Source: Nitrosomonas sp. Nm34
Lineage (GTDB): Bacteria > Pseudomonadota > Gammaproteobacteria > Burkholderiales > Nitrosomonadaceae
DNA: 64,000 bases
Assembly (NCBI RefSeq): GCF_900113925.1
Contig: NZ_FORD01000004.1
Coordinates: 79,193 to 143,192 of the forward strand
Direction: 5' to 3'
This document shows, one piece after another, positions 28,363-38,273 of the stretch (position 1 is its first letter; each line of letters opens with the position of its first letter). A program made the translations under genes and the position numbers. The notes under the pieces were generated by a model. It was given only the letters and a program-made list of their open reading frames with translations, was not told the DNA's origin and did no database searches.

Positions 28363-28931
28363 AGTTCTATCTCTGCCGGAGCTAATACTTTCACATCATG
28401 ACCTTCTGCGAGTTTTGGCAAGGTGATATTGTTAACCCGCCAGCCGCGGTGAACCAAAGTACCACTAAAGGGGGGCTGACCAACCACTTTACCCGTCAAA
28501 CGAATAGCTGAGGCATCAAAGCCCGCGTGCAACGTTACTCGCGCACCTTCTTGTTCCTCGCGCACAGGTCCCGTCGTCATATGGTCATGCAAGACTTTCC
28601 GACACCCCTCGTGCACTACTCTGACGGCTGCACCAATATCCGCATCGGAAAACCGCGCAACATCTTCCTCTATAAAATCAATAAAACGACCCTCTTGCTG
28701 TAATAGTCCTAACAACTGCAGCGCCGAATCGGGTGGTGCTTCCTTCAGCAGCGGCGCCACTGCCTGAGGTCTGGCTTCGATGGGAGGTGTCTCACCGGCG
28801 GAAGCGGCGATTTCACCTTTACCTATGCGCAAGACGGCACCAGCAAATTCCTTATTAAAGAGGAAGCGAAAATAAACACCGAATGCGAGAAAAAATCGAA
28901 TAAAAAATCCTGGTACAGCCGGCTCACTCAT
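28359..28931 (-). CDS. DUF2760 domain protein, first gene of the Hsp70 operon
   Basis: This 190-residue protein has a hydrophobic N-terminal segment (about 8-27, FFIRFFLAFGVYFRFLF), then a polar linker and a compact domain. The domain shows LQLLGLLQQEGRFIDFIEED, RVVHEGCRKVL and GTLVHRGWRVNNITLPKLAEG. These match DUF2760, which is commonly found beside paired Hsp70 genes. It may anchor or regulate the pair at the membrane (inference from linkage). It overlaps the next gene by four bases. Confidence 0.85.
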   Translation of the reverse strand: MSEPAVPGFFIRFFLAFGVYFRFLFNKEFAGAVLRIGKGEIAASAGETPPIEARPQAVAPLLKEAPPDSALQLLGLLQQEGRFIDFIEEDVARFSDADIGAAVRVVHEGCRKVLHDHMTTGPVREEQEGARVTLHAGFDASAIRLTGKVVGQPPFSGTLVHRGWRVNNITLPKLAEGHDVKVLAPAEIEL

Positions 28932-29100
28932 TGTCCTTTCCTTTTTATTTTCAAGATGAGATTATGCTATCACGTATCGCAGGTACAGTGATCTAGCCTG
29001 TATGATAAACAATAGCGAAAAACTCAATAACTAACTATAAGATATTTCGAATGTCTGCCATCAACCAGGCAATCCAGGCTAGCTTCAATATCTCATAAAT

Positions 29101-31272
29101 TTACGTCATGAAATCAATTCTCTCCAGAATGACTGCGCCTAATGGCGGCAGCGTTAAGCTTATGGAATACGGTCTTCCGTTCCATTCTATGGCTTCTGCC
29201 ACTAGATTTACCTCACCATTGCCTACATTGCTCCCCGCATAAAAATTCGAATCCGAATTAAAAATTTCTTTATAAGCACCCGATTCTGGCACACCCATTC
29301 TGTAATTTTCATGGAGGACGGGGGTAAGATTAAGGGCAACCACCAGAAAATTCTCATCTGACTTGCGCAGATAGGTTAAAATCGAATTTCTGTTGTCATT
29401 ACAATCAATCCATTCAAACCCATGCCAATCAAAATCATATTGATGAAGCGCTGTAGTGTGGTGATACAGGTGGTTCAAATCCTTCACTAGCAGTTGCACA
29501 CCTTTATGGTTGGCATACTCAAGTACATACCAATCTAGAACTCCAGCACTGTTCCATTCAAGTCCCTGACCAAATTCTGTCCCCATAAAGAGCAATTTTT
29601 TACCGGGATGAGTAAACAAATAAGTATAGATGAGGCGCAAGTTGGCAAAACGTTGCTGCTCATCACCGGGCATCTTGTTCAGCATGGAACCCTTACCGTG
29701 CACGACTTCATCATGAGAAAACGGCAAAATAAAGTTCTCTGAAAAAGCATACAACATACTGAACGTAAGAATATTGTGATGGTGCTGACGATAAATGGGA
29801 TCCTTGGACCAGTAGGCCAGAGAATCATTCATCCATCCCATATTCCATTTAATATCAAATCCAAGTCCACCGCTATCGGCAGGTTTTGTCACTTGTGGCC
29901 AGGAGGTCGATTCTTCTGCAAAAATCAGCACACCCGGACACTGGCCATGAACAACAGTGTTGACTTGACGCAAAAAATCAATAGCTTCCAGGTTTTCTCT
30001 GCCACCGTATTGATTAGGTATCCATTCTGTGCGTGAGTAATCAAGGTAGAGCATGGAGGCCACTGCATCTACCCGTAATCCGTCAATATGGAATTGTTCC
30101 AGCCAATAAAGCGCACTTGAGAGCAGGAAATTCTTTACTTCATGGCGGCTATAGTTAAAAATCAGGGTAGACCAATCCAAGTGCTCACCTTTACGTGGAT
30201 CGCCATGCTCGTATAACGGTGTACCATCAAAACGCGCTAAGCCATGCGCGTCCTTGGGGAAATGAGCAGGCACCCAATCAAGAATAACTCCGATATGATG
30301 CTGGTGCAGATAATCGACAAAATAACGAAAATCATCTGGAGAGCCGAATCGACTGGTAGGCGCATAATATCCGGTCACTTGATAACCCCAGGAAAGATCA
30401 AAAGGATGTTCGGTTATTGGCAGCAGTTCGATGTGAGTGAACCCCATTTCAATCACATAAAGTACCAGCCGATGGGCTAATTCCCGATAGTTAAGAAATT
30501 CACCTTCCGTGCCACGTTGCCATGAACCGAGGTGAACTTCGTAAATTGACACGGGCCGATGTTGCCAATCAAACTGGCTACGTTGCTCCAGCCAATTTTG
30601 GTCACCCCACTGATAGCTGCTTTCTCTAGCAATGATCGATGCATTGCGTGGACGTAATTCAAATTCTTGTCCATACGGGTCAATTTTTGAGTGGATAGTG
30701 CCGTATTCCCGATTACGGATCTCATATTTATAGAGCATGCCGGGATGAACATCAGGAATAAAAAGCTCCCATACGCCATAATCCCGACGGACACGCATCG
30801 GATGACAACGGCCGTCCCAGCGATTGAAATCACCGATTACGCTCACACGTTCTGCGCCAGGTGCCCATACAGAGAACAGCGTACCCCTGACATTGTCAAC
30901 TTCGTGTGGATGAGCACCCAAAAAACGGTAAGCATGCCAATGTTTTCCTTCAGCAAATAAGTGAAGATCAAAATCACTGAGCTGAGGCAGGTAGGTATAG
31001 GGATCATGCGCGATGTGTTCGTAGTTATCGTAATCATGCCAGATAAAGCGGTAGTGTTGCGGCAGGTTGCTACCGTCACCTTGCCATTCAAAGAGGTCAG
31101 TGTCACCCACTCGTTGCATAGTCAGTCCGTTTTCTGCAATCGTGACAGATTTCGCATGTGGTTTAAAGGCGCGCACAATTGTCATGCCTTCCTTATGATG
31201 ACGGCCTAATACAGTAAAAGGATCGTGATGACGCGCAGCAATTATCTTTGCAATGTCACTGTTTGAAAACAT
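29101..31272 (-). CDS. glgB: 1,4-alpha-glucan branching enzyme
   Basis: GlgB adds alpha-1,6 branches to glycogen. The 723-residue GH13 enzyme has an N-terminal GlgB N domain and a CBM48-like module ([18 protein letters not shown]). The catalytic barrel follows with nucleophile Asp402 ([11 protein letters not shown]) and acid/base Glu453 (IFAEEST). [14 protein letters not shown] and the C-terminal all-beta domain follow. Length is that of E. coli GlgB. It lies 50 bases after the GH57 gene, so the two probably share a transcript. Confidence 0.97.
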   Translation of the reverse strand: MFSNSDIAKIIAARHHDPFTVLGRHHKEGMTIVRAFKPHAKSVTIAENGLTMQRVGDTDLFEWQGDGSNLPQHYRFIWHDYDNYEHIAHDPYTYLPQLSDFDLHLFAEGKHWHAYRFLGAHPHEVDNVRGTLFSVWAPGAERVSVIGDFNRWDGRCHPMRVRRDYGVWELFIPDVHPGMLYKYEIRNREYGTIHSKIDPYGQEFELRPRNASIIARESSYQWGDQNWLEQRSQFDWQHRPVSIYEVHLGSWQRGTEGEFLNYRELAHRLVLYVIEMGFTHIELLPITEHPFDLSWGYQVTGYYAPTSRFGSPDDFRYFVDYLHQHHIGVILDWVPAHFPKDAHGLARFDGTPLYEHGDPRKGEHLDWSTLIFNYSRHEVKNFLLSSALYWLEQFHIDGLRVDAVASMLYLDYSRTEWIPNQYGGRENLEAIDFLRQVNTVVHGQCPGVLIFAEESTSWPQVTKPADSGGLGFDIKWNMGWMNDSLAYWSKDPIYRQHHHNILTFSMLYAFSENFILPFSHDEVVHGKGSMLNKMPGDEQQRFANLRLIYTYLFTHPGKKLLFMGTEFGQGLEWNSAGVLDWYVLEYANHKGVQLLVKDLNHLYHHTTALHQYDFDWHGFEWIDCNDNRNSILTYLRKSDENFLVVALNLTPVLHENYRMGVPESGAYKEIFNSDSNFYAGSNVGNGEVNLVAEAIEWNGRPYSISLTLPPLGAVILERIDFMT

Positions 31273-31322
31273 TTTTATTCCTTATAGTTAGATCGCACTT
31301 AATAATGCGGATCACCCGCTAC

Positions 31323-32804
31323 TCAATGTTTGGTATGTTTGCTAAAATCATTCTTAAGGATTTCATAAGTGCGGCGGCATATTTCACGCCCATAATCCGT
31401 CCATAAGCCTTGTCCCCAGTAGCGGTAACAGCTTGTTTGCGAGCAAAGCAGATGAAAGAGGGCATTCCGATAGCAATGTTCATCCGTGGCATGGCCTGAT
31501 TTAAGCGCTGTGGTGTAAAACAGCTTGCTCACTTCTTCCAGGGGCTCGAGCATACTCTCATAGCCTTTCACCCAAGAAAGATCGTTAGTCCAACTCCCCC
31601 CTTCCATATGAAAATTGTGATCTTCCCGCGATAGCGCTTCAATGGCCGCATTGAGTTTGTCTGAACCATCCCCTGGCTGGATATACGCCCAAATCTTTTT
31701 ATGAAACAAGGGGCGGATGATGGGAAAATCTTCTTCCTTAAGTTGAATGGAATAAAGGTATTCCAGATATTCACTGACGTTGACGCTAGGCGTATCACTA
31801 TAAGCGCACTCGCGCATAACCTCTTGATATTTGGATGGGAATTCATTCATCATAACGCCACCATTTTCACCATCGGCGATTTGACTGACCACTGGCGGAA
31901 TATTCTTGCCAGCCAATTCTGTCCGCGACAAGCATTTTGCTTCGTAATAAGGCTGCATTTGGCCGATGAGTTTGGTATCTGAGCCTTGGGTTTTGATAAT
32001 AGCAACGATACCTGCGGTTGCGCCGTTGGAGTGAGTGCAGACCAAGCGATGCGGTAAGTGAGGTTGTCGCGGCGAGCAGCCACTTTCCAGCTCCTCGACG
32101 GAATGCTCTTGAACCAATACCCATTGATAGCCGCACTCTTTTAATGTTTTGATGAATTCATAAGCCACATCGGGATGGTTAGGCAGAGCCATTTCCGAAG
32201 GAGAAAAACCGCGCACCCGCTTAAGTGCCTCTAATCCAAAGATTGCAGCAAAATGATGTTGCCAGGCTTTCACGTGCAAGCGATAGTCCTGCACGGGAGT
32301 AGACGGTGCCACGGAGTGACCCCAAGGGCAGCCCAGCCATTCTACTGCGCAATTATATTCAGGGTTGCAGGTGATATCTTTAAGGCTGTCTATCACATCG
32401 TGCCGCCCCATTTTGCGTATGCCGTGCAGCAGGGTACCCGAGTACTCCAACATGATTTTTGGGTTTTTACCTTCATGAATCAATTGCGGAATATATTCTC
32501 CCATCCGCTTATAGCAATAGGCAAACATGGGGGCGTTGTGATTATCGCCGTTGTTCGGATGCTCCATCATGTACTGCAGATTACTGATGAGAGCAGCGGT
32601 CTGTAGATGATCACCACCCGCAGGCATAAGTGGCTGATGCATGTGCAGCGCGCAAGCAAATGCGCTTTTTATGCGGCTGAAATCTATCCTGCTATGCGGC
32701 AGGAATACAGAATCATTTTGGCATTCCTGAATGACCCTTGCCACAAGATCTTCCGATCCACAAATATTGGGCAGGCCATTGATATATTCGGGTAACTGGT
32801 TCAT
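31323..32804 (-). CDS. Glycoside hydrolase family 57 protein
   Basis: GH57 enzymes include alpha-amylases, 4-alpha-glucanotransferases and branching enzymes acting on alpha-glucans. The 493-residue product starts at the ATG at 32804 with AAGGA upstream. A TTG start at 32843 is possible but has no clear ribosome site. The region FACALHMHQPLMPAGGDHLQ contains the His-Gln-Pro of GH57 motif 1. WLGCPWGHSVAPSTPVQDYR and FSPSEMALPNHPDV (Glu in a motif-3-like block) follow. Its position before glgB supports a role in glycogen turnover. The precise activity is uncertain. Confidence 0.84.
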   Translation of the reverse strand: MNQLPEYINGLPNICGSEDLVARVIQECQNDSVFLPHSRIDFSRIKSAFACALHMHQPLMPAGGDHLQTAALISNLQYMMEHPNNGDNHNAPMFAYCYKRMGEYIPQLIHEGKNPKIMLEYSGTLLHGIRKMGRHDVIDSLKDITCNPEYNCAVEWLGCPWGHSVAPSTPVQDYRLHVKAWQHHFAAIFGLEALKRVRGFSPSEMALPNHPDVAYEFIKTLKECGYQWVLVQEHSVEELESGCSPRQPHLPHRLVCTHSNGATAGIVAIIKTQGSDTKLIGQMQPYYEAKCLSRTELAGKNIPPVVSQIADGENGGVMMNEFPSKYQEVMRECAYSDTPSVNVSEYLEYLYSIQLKEEDFPIIRPLFHKKIWAYIQPGDGSDKLNAAIEALSREDHNFHMEGGSWTNDLSWVKGYESMLEPLEEVSKLFYTTALKSGHATDEHCYRNALFHLLCSQTSCYRYWGQGLWTDYGREICRRTYEILKNDFSKHTKH

Positions 32805-32959
32805 TGTTGTGAATTTCCTTATGCTTGGTTTTTTCTCAAACAATGCACTGTGGGTAATTTATATCGAATATATCTTCAAAAATATATCCATAAAAAAGAC
32901 CTTTTGCGCAACCCTGAAAATTTTGCGATGGTAAGGAGAAGTCTCTAAATGACAGTTTT

Positions 32960-33060
32960 ATTCCATTTCCAAATCAAACATGACGCGAGGGCGAGCCGCA
33001 AACAGTATCCATAATACGGCAAGGTGGCCGATAAAGTCAGTTTTGATTCAGAAATGGAAT
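32960..33060 (+). repeat. MITE-like foldback repeat, copy 5
   Basis: A 101-base copy with ends ATTCCATTTCCAAATCAAA and TTTGATTCAGAAATGGAAT. The core AACAGTATCCATAATACGGC has a few substitutions and a small deletion relative to copies 1-3. It lies in the divergent region upstream of the GH57 gene. Confidence 0.9.
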
Positions 33061-33510
33061 TAATCACTATTTCTTGGCAGAAAAGTGAAGTTTTACTGCT
33101 CTCTTAGGCCATTTTTCCTCATTATGTCCTATTTAGACAGACTGCTCCCTAATAATTCATCTGCGAGATGGTATGGACAGCTTTCCTCAGATTCATGCAC
33201 TCAGTATGTATCAATCACCGCACCCATGGCACTTTTCATCATCAAAACCGTGTGATTAAATTTGTTCACTGATAGCAGCCAAAAACCTTCCAGTTTGGCT
33301 TTTACCATCAGCCGGTTATGGAACCCGCACAATATCGGTTTTATCAGGTAGCGCCTCCAACAATTCGCATGGATCGGTATCAACCGCTAAGAGTCAGCTG
33401 TCACTTCTCCCAAGCAATTAGAGCATAATTCCTATACCTTGGGTTGCCCTTTGCTGGTCAGTAAGCTAAGCCTTATCGGATTCATACCTTGTTTCTCACC
33501 GAAGTAAGCT

Positions 33511-33703
33511 ATGTTGCAGATCAGATATAAACTCCTTTTTTTGCCTGTGCTTGCCTATATTGATTGCCTCGAATACGTTTTCAACAGTTCGCCAGGAGCA
33601 AATAGAAAATATCCTCCAAAAAAAGGATGATCTCCAGACCCAAGAAAATGATAACCCTAGCACAAAGGGAGCTATTAGGGTTAATATAGTAATCAGTTAT
33701 TAA
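33511..33703 (+). pseudogene. Possible N-terminal remnant of an exported protein (frameshifted)
   Basis: An ATG at 33511 opens MLQIRYKLLFLPVLAYIDCL, a signal-peptide-like segment. A one-base shift into the next frame gives RQEQIENILQKKDDLQTQEN and runs to a TAA at 33703. The second part resembles the helix after the signal peptide in two-partner secretion pore proteins (ShlB/FhaC type). This is a weak similarity. No downstream barrel is present. It is best seen as a decayed fragment and could be chance. Confidence 0.25.
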
Positions 33704-33736
33704 CACTAGCAAATTTCAATCTATTTAGAAAAAAAT

Positions 33737-35863
33737 ATGAAAATTTGGCCAGGACAGCCTTATCCTTTGGGAGCCGTTTATGACGGATCTGGAACGAACT
33801 TTTCAGTATTTTCAGAAACCGCCGAACGGGTCGAACTGTGTCTTTTTGATGAAAAAGGAAAAGAACATCGCATTGATTTACCCGAGGTAGCAGGGTATTG
33901 CTGGCACGGCTATGTGCCCTCCATGGAGCCGGGCCAGCGTTACGGTTTCCGCATCTATGGACCCTGGGATCCTGCTAAAGGTCAGCGTTGTAATCCTGCC
34001 AAGTTGCTGCTCGACCCATACGCAAAAGCAATCGATGGGCAAATTCATTGGAATGAAGCTGTTTTTCCATACCGTTTCGGCAAGGGTAGCGAAGTTCGAA
34101 GCACCAGCAATAGTGCGCCATACATGCCACGCAGCGTAGTACATCAGCCCCATTTTGATTGGAGTGGGGATCGTAAACTGCAAATTCCCTGGCATGAGAC
34201 TATCATTTATGAGACCCATGTCAAAGGTCTCACTTATCGACATCCAGACATTCCGCCTGAAATACGAGGCACTTATACTGCTTTAGCCCACCCGGCAATT
34301 ATTGAGCATTTCAAGCAACTTGGGATAACAGCAGTCGAGCTCATGCCGATCCATCACTTCATCCACGACAAACATCTGATGGATCAAGGTTTGCGAAATT
34401 ATTGGGGATACAATTCCATTGGTTACTTCGCACCCCATAGTCAGTATGCCTCCCAAAAACGCCCTGGTGCAGCTGTGGCTGAATTCAAACAAATGGTCAA
34501 GGCACTGCATCAGGCTGGAATCGAGGTGATTCTGGATGTGGTTTACAACCATACCGCGGAGGGAAACCACCTCGGCCCGATGCTTTCTTTCAAAGGGATC
34601 GATAATGCATATTATTACCGACTTGCGGACGATCCACGCTATTACCAAGATTACACTGGCACTGGTAACAGCCTGAACATGCGCAATCCCTTCGTGCTAC
34701 AGCTCATCATGGATTCGCTACGCTACTGGGTGCTGGAGATGCATGTGGATGGATTCCGCTTTGATCTGGCTGCCACTTTAGCACGTGAACTGCATGATGT
34801 GGACCGCCTTTCCGTATTCTTCAATATCATTCAGCAAGATCCGATCATCAGTCAGGTGAAGCTTATTGCTGAACCTTGGGATGTCGGAGAAGGGGGATAT
34901 CAGGTGGGTAATTTTCCGCCGGTATGGAGTGAGTGGAATGGAAAATATCGGGACTGTGCACGCGATTTCTGGCGCGGAGAGAATCAAACGCTCGGGGAGT
35001 GTGCCTCTCGCTTTACCGGCAGCTCGGATCTTTACGAAAACACGTCTCGGCTGCCCTACGCCAGCATTAACTTCATCACTGCCCATGATGGTTTTACTTT
35101 AAACGATCTCGTTTCCTACAATGAAAAGCATAATGAAGCCAACGGTGAGAATAACAATGATGGTGAAAACCACAATCGTTCGTGGAATTGTGGTGTGGAA
35201 GGCAAGACCGATGACCCCAATGTACTGCAGCTACGCAAACGTCAGCAGCGAAACTTCCTTGTCACGCTAATCCTATCGCAAGGCGTACCGATGCTGCTCG
35301 GAGGTGATGAAATCAGCCGTACGCAACAAGGCAATAATAATGCCTACTGCCAGGATAATGAGATTTCCTGGTACGATTGGGAAAATGCGGATAGAGACTT
35401 GCTCGTTTTTTGCCAGAAGCTCATCGAATATCGTAAAAACCACCCTGTTTTTCGTCGGAGGCACTGGTTTCAAGGTCAGCCCATTCATGGCAGCGAAGTA
35501 AAGGACATTGCCTGGTTTACCTTAGAAGGGGCGCAGATGTCTGAAAACGATTGGGGCCTGGGATATGCCAAGTCACTTGGCGTTTTCTTGAATGGCGTTA
35601 CGATCCCGAACCCCTACCCACGCGGCGAGCCGGTAAAAGACGATAATTTTTATGTAATTTTTAATGCTCACCATGAAGCGCTAACGTTTACTCTCCCTGG
35701 AATGGAGTGGGGGGCCCTTTGGATAAAGGAGCTCGACACCAACATTGGCTGGCTGGAAAACCAAGAATCGTTTAAAGCAGAAAGCCAGATCAATGTAGAA
35801 GCCCGTTCCGTGGTAGTGCTGCGTCATTCATCCTTTCATCTTAAATCCATTACCAATCATTGA
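33737..35863 (+). CDS. glgX: Glycogen debranching enzyme GlgX
   Basis: GlgX cleaves alpha-1,6 branches of limit-dextrin glycogen (isoamylase-like GH13). The 708-residue protein has an N-terminal CBM48 domain (about 8-95). The barrel carries nucleophile Asp343 (VDGFRFDLAATLARE) and acid/base Glu379 (KLIAEPWDVGEGGYQVG). NFITAHDGFTLNDLVSYN and LLGGDEISRTQQGNNNAYCQ follow. It is read from the ATG at 33737. It converges with the cytochrome c gene. With glgB and the GH57 gene it forms a divergent glycogen module, although glgA and glgP are not in the window. Confidence 0.96.
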   Translation: MKIWPGQPYPLGAVYDGSGTNFSVFSETAERVELCLFDEKGKEHRIDLPEVAGYCWHGYVPSMEPGQRYGFRIYGPWDPAKGQRCNPAKLLLDPYAKAIDGQIHWNEAVFPYRFGKGSEVRSTSNSAPYMPRSVVHQPHFDWSGDRKLQIPWHETIIYETHVKGLTYRHPDIPPEIRGTYTALAHPAIIEHFKQLGITAVELMPIHHFIHDKHLMDQGLRNYWGYNSIGYFAPHSQYASQKRPGAAVAEFKQMVKALHQAGIEVILDVVYNHTAEGNHLGPMLSFKGIDNAYYYRLADDPRYYQDYTGTGNSLNMRNPFVLQLIMDSLRYWVLEMHVDGFRFDLAATLARELHDVDRLSVFFNIIQQDPIISQVKLIAEPWDVGEGGYQVGNFPPVWSEWNGKYRDCARDFWRGENQTLGECASRFTGSSDLYENTSRLPYASINFITAHDGFTLNDLVSYNEKHNEANGENNNDGENHNRSWNCGVEGKTDDPNVLQLRKRQQRNFLVTLILSQGVPMLLGGDEISRTQQGNNNAYCQDNEISWYDWENADRDLLVFCQKLIEYRKNHPVFRRRHWFQGQPIHGSEVKDIAWFTLEGAQMSENDWGLGYAKSLGVFLNGVTIPNPYPRGEPVKDDNFYVIFNAHHEALTFTLPGMEWGALWIKELDTNIGWLENQESFKAESQINVEARSVVVLRHSSFHLKSITNH

Positions 35864-35916
35864 TTACAATCGTTGCACGACCTTTATCCTTAAATATCAT
35901 CGACACATACCCAGCA

Positions 35917-36480
35917 TTAATGAGGGTGGTCGCCATCATGATGATGATCGTGCATTAGATCATCCCCATGCGTGTCTACCAGTGCGGAATATTGTGCCGC
36001 AGTCATTCCATGGAGTTTTTGAAGAAAAGCAGTAATTGCCCAGATTGTTTCATCATTATGCGTGGGCCCCCAAGCGGGCATACCCGTCATTTTGATACCA
36101 TTTTTGACTACCCAGAAATATCGTTTGGAAAAAAATGATTTCTCACCTTCATCAGTTACGGACGCTCTTTCATAAAATAGCGGTGCTTGTGGGTAAAGGC
36201 CGATAGCCTGTGCGGTAGGTTGCTTGCCGGGCGCCAAATGGCATTCGGTACACATGGCATGGTACTGCTTGAAACCTTCTTCAAGCATAACATCCTCATC
36301 AAGCACTGGAATTTCGATTTCTTTTGCGCGTGCATTTATCGAACTATCACGAACCCAGCTGATCAGCTTTTCTGTGGGCGCCCAATGCTTATCGGTAGCG
36401 GCCATATTGTAGATGCCGAAATTCAATGCAGTCAATAAAAGCACAAGTACAGTCAGTGAAACGATGATAAATTGTTTCAA
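35917..36480 (-). CDS. Membrane-anchored c-type cytochrome with His-rich tail
   Basis: A 187-residue monohaem class I cytochrome c. An uncleaved-looking helix (about 4-25) anchors it and the haem site is CTECH (Cys77, Cys80, His81). The likely distal Met is Met134 in MTGMPAWGPTHND. The C-terminus is very rich in His and Asp (HGDDLMHDHHHDGDHPH), which could bind metal ions. Start is TTG at 36480 with a strong GGAGG seven to eight bases upstream. It may face the periplasm and carry electrons. The partner is unknown and no oxidase gene adjoins it. Confidence 0.85.
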   Translation of the reverse strand: MKQFIIVSLTVLVLLLTALNFGIYNMAATDKHWAPTEKLISWVRDSSINARAKEIEIPVLDEDVMLEEGFKQYHAMCTECHLAPGKQPTAQAIGLYPQAPLFYERASVTDEGEKSFFSKRYFWVVKNGIKMTGMPAWGPTHNDETIWAITAFLQKLHGMTAAQYSALVDTHGDDLMHDHHHDGDHPH

Positions 36481-36849
36481 TTTTATTCCTCCCAGGGTTA
36501 TTCAGAACGATAAATGATGACCTATACAGTAAAGTATCACATCGGCGCAAGCTTCGCGACCCAGATTAATTTAACCTGGATTTCTCAATTGCCCACTCGT
36601 TCTGGAATTAATATTATGAAGATAATAGTCTTTCTTATAAATTTCATTCTTACTTCGAAGTATTTTTGTTCTGGAACGAATTGCACCATTTTGTAAGCAC
36701 GTGGCTGTGTTGCAAACCCACTGGAATAAAATGACTATTCTAAGGAGTGGCGTCTTGCTCTGTACTCGTCAATTCACACACTCTGATGTGTTCCTGCAAA
36801 ACGTACAGGTTGTTAAGCTCTAATAAAATTAAAAAGGAGCCTAATAACG
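36481..36849. other. Intergenic region between cytochrome c and the dead IS3 element
   Basis: A 369-base AT-rich gap. It probably holds the cytochrome promoter and, at its right, the ruined left end of the IS3-type element. Open frames here are short and unconvincing. The string GGCTGTGTTGCAAA near 36704 resembles IS terminal sequences but has no partner. Confidence 0.4.
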
Positions 36850-37872
36850 ATGAGTAAAAAGCGCGCGCTATTCAAGTGAATTCAAAGCAAAACTAGCGCT
36901 GGCAGCGAGACGTGAAGATGAATCCTTTCCACAGTTAGCAACGCGTCATAATATACATCCGATGCAGATCCCTAGCTGGAAACAGCGACTTATTGAACAA
37001 GCCGCCGGGTTATTTTCTAAAAAAACGTCACCTCCAATGAGGAAAGGCATACTACCGATGGCCTATACTGGCTTATCGGTCAGTTGGCGATTGAATGAGA
37101 TTTTTTGCAAGAAAGCCCAATCATTGAGTCTTGCAAAACGCAAAGAGCAGATTGAGCCCCATAGGAATCTTAGTCAGGTTCGTCAATGTCAATTGTTGAA
37201 TTTAGCATGTTCAACCTATGATTATTCAGCGCCAAGAAATCATACTGGAGCGCAAGAAAGCATCGTCCCTAATGAAGATCGCCGAGTATTGTCAGCATAG
37301 CCCCACAAACTCCAAAGATTAGTATCTCAAACAAACAGCATAAGATGTATACCCTATTTGCTTAAAGACCTCGTTATTAACAAACCTGATCTGGTTTGGC
37401 TGCTGACATAACCTATGTCCCCAGGGAAAAAACTTTGGCTACTTTATTGCCATCATAAACTGGTATTCGCATAAGGTATTGAGCTAGCGCTTGTCCAATA
37501 CATTGAATACCGACTTTGCAATCAAGCACTAGAGACAGCCATTCAAGGTTATGGTTGTCCATAGATCATGAATACTGATCAGGGTGTCCAGTTCATTAGC
37601 GATGCACTTGCTTCGATATTAAAGAAGCATTATATCTAGATCAGCACAGAGGGTAAGGATTGCTACTATGAGAATATTTTTTTGAGCGACTATGGCTGTC
37701 AATTAAGCAATAGTTTCCATATCCAAGTGAATTCAATAACTTGCAGGAAATAAAGAAAAATTTAATTGCATGGTTTGATGGGTATGATCAAGAATGATTC
37801 CATCAAAGCCCTGACAGGCTTACGCCTGAAGAAATCTATCATAATGCTCAAAGAAACCATCTGATTGCCTGA
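36850..37872 (+). pseudogene. Degenerate IS3-family transposase (OrfA-OrfB remnants)
   Basis: Translation shows IS3-type OrfA in pieces. MSKKRA is followed after a frameshift by YSSEFKAKLALAARRED and PSWKQRLIEQAAGLFSKK. OrfB pieces follow: RQCQLLNLACSTYDYSAPR, then ADITYVP, then FIAIINWYSHKVLS, then MNTDQGVQFISDALA. The catalytic Asp of the IIDWYS block is changed to Asn. At least five frameshifts or stops separate the pieces, so no active transposase can be made. Insertion ends could not be fixed. Confidence 0.85.
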
Positions 37873-38273
37873 ACCTGATCAACTACACTTACCAGAGCTT
37901 GATTTTCTTTCAGGTTGCCCAATTAATAGGAACTATATCAAGGTAAAAAACCAGGCAGCAAGTTATAGAGTAAATATTAGCTCATTTCAATGTATTAAAA
38001 ACTGCGGATGTCATCAGGTAGTAATAAAGACGTAATGTTGAACCGTATAATGATCAATACTAAGTTTATTCCTGTTCTTAGGCTACGGTGTCAGCTTTTA
38101 TTATTTCTCCCTTTCGTACCACAGCTGGCACCTTTACAGATTTTATCTTTGCAAGAACCATAAAAATCGCATAGATGAAGGCCTTGACCAGTATATTTCT
38201 CCAGTGCTCACGCGCTCTAATATATCCTACCAAAAAGATTTTTTACAATTAATAAGAAAGATTTGATATTTCT
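37873..38273. other. Intergenic region right of the dead IS3 element
   Basis: This 401-base stretch is AT-rich and noncoding. The first ~70 bases include TTTCAGGTTGCCCAATTAAT, which resembles the right end of IS3-type elements. The remainder should hold the slp-like promoter. I see no RNA gene. Confidence 0.4.

Larger units (their letters stand above)
32805..33736. other. 932-base intergenic region between GH57 and glgX
   Basis: The genes diverge from this gap. It contains MITE copy 5 (32960-33060) and, near glgX, a degenerate coding remnant (33511-33703). A short minus-strand frame at 33201-33383 has no recognisable similarity. The rest shows no gene, RNA or hairpin that I can support. Confidence 0.55.

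Noticed and set aside
33201..33383. 60-codon minus-strand frame in the glgX upstream region
   Set aside because: No recognisable motif, no ribosome site and no homologue that I can name.
36700..36725. GGCTGTGTTGCAAA resembling an IS6-type terminal repeat
   Set aside because: Only a single short match, with no partner end or transposase nearby.
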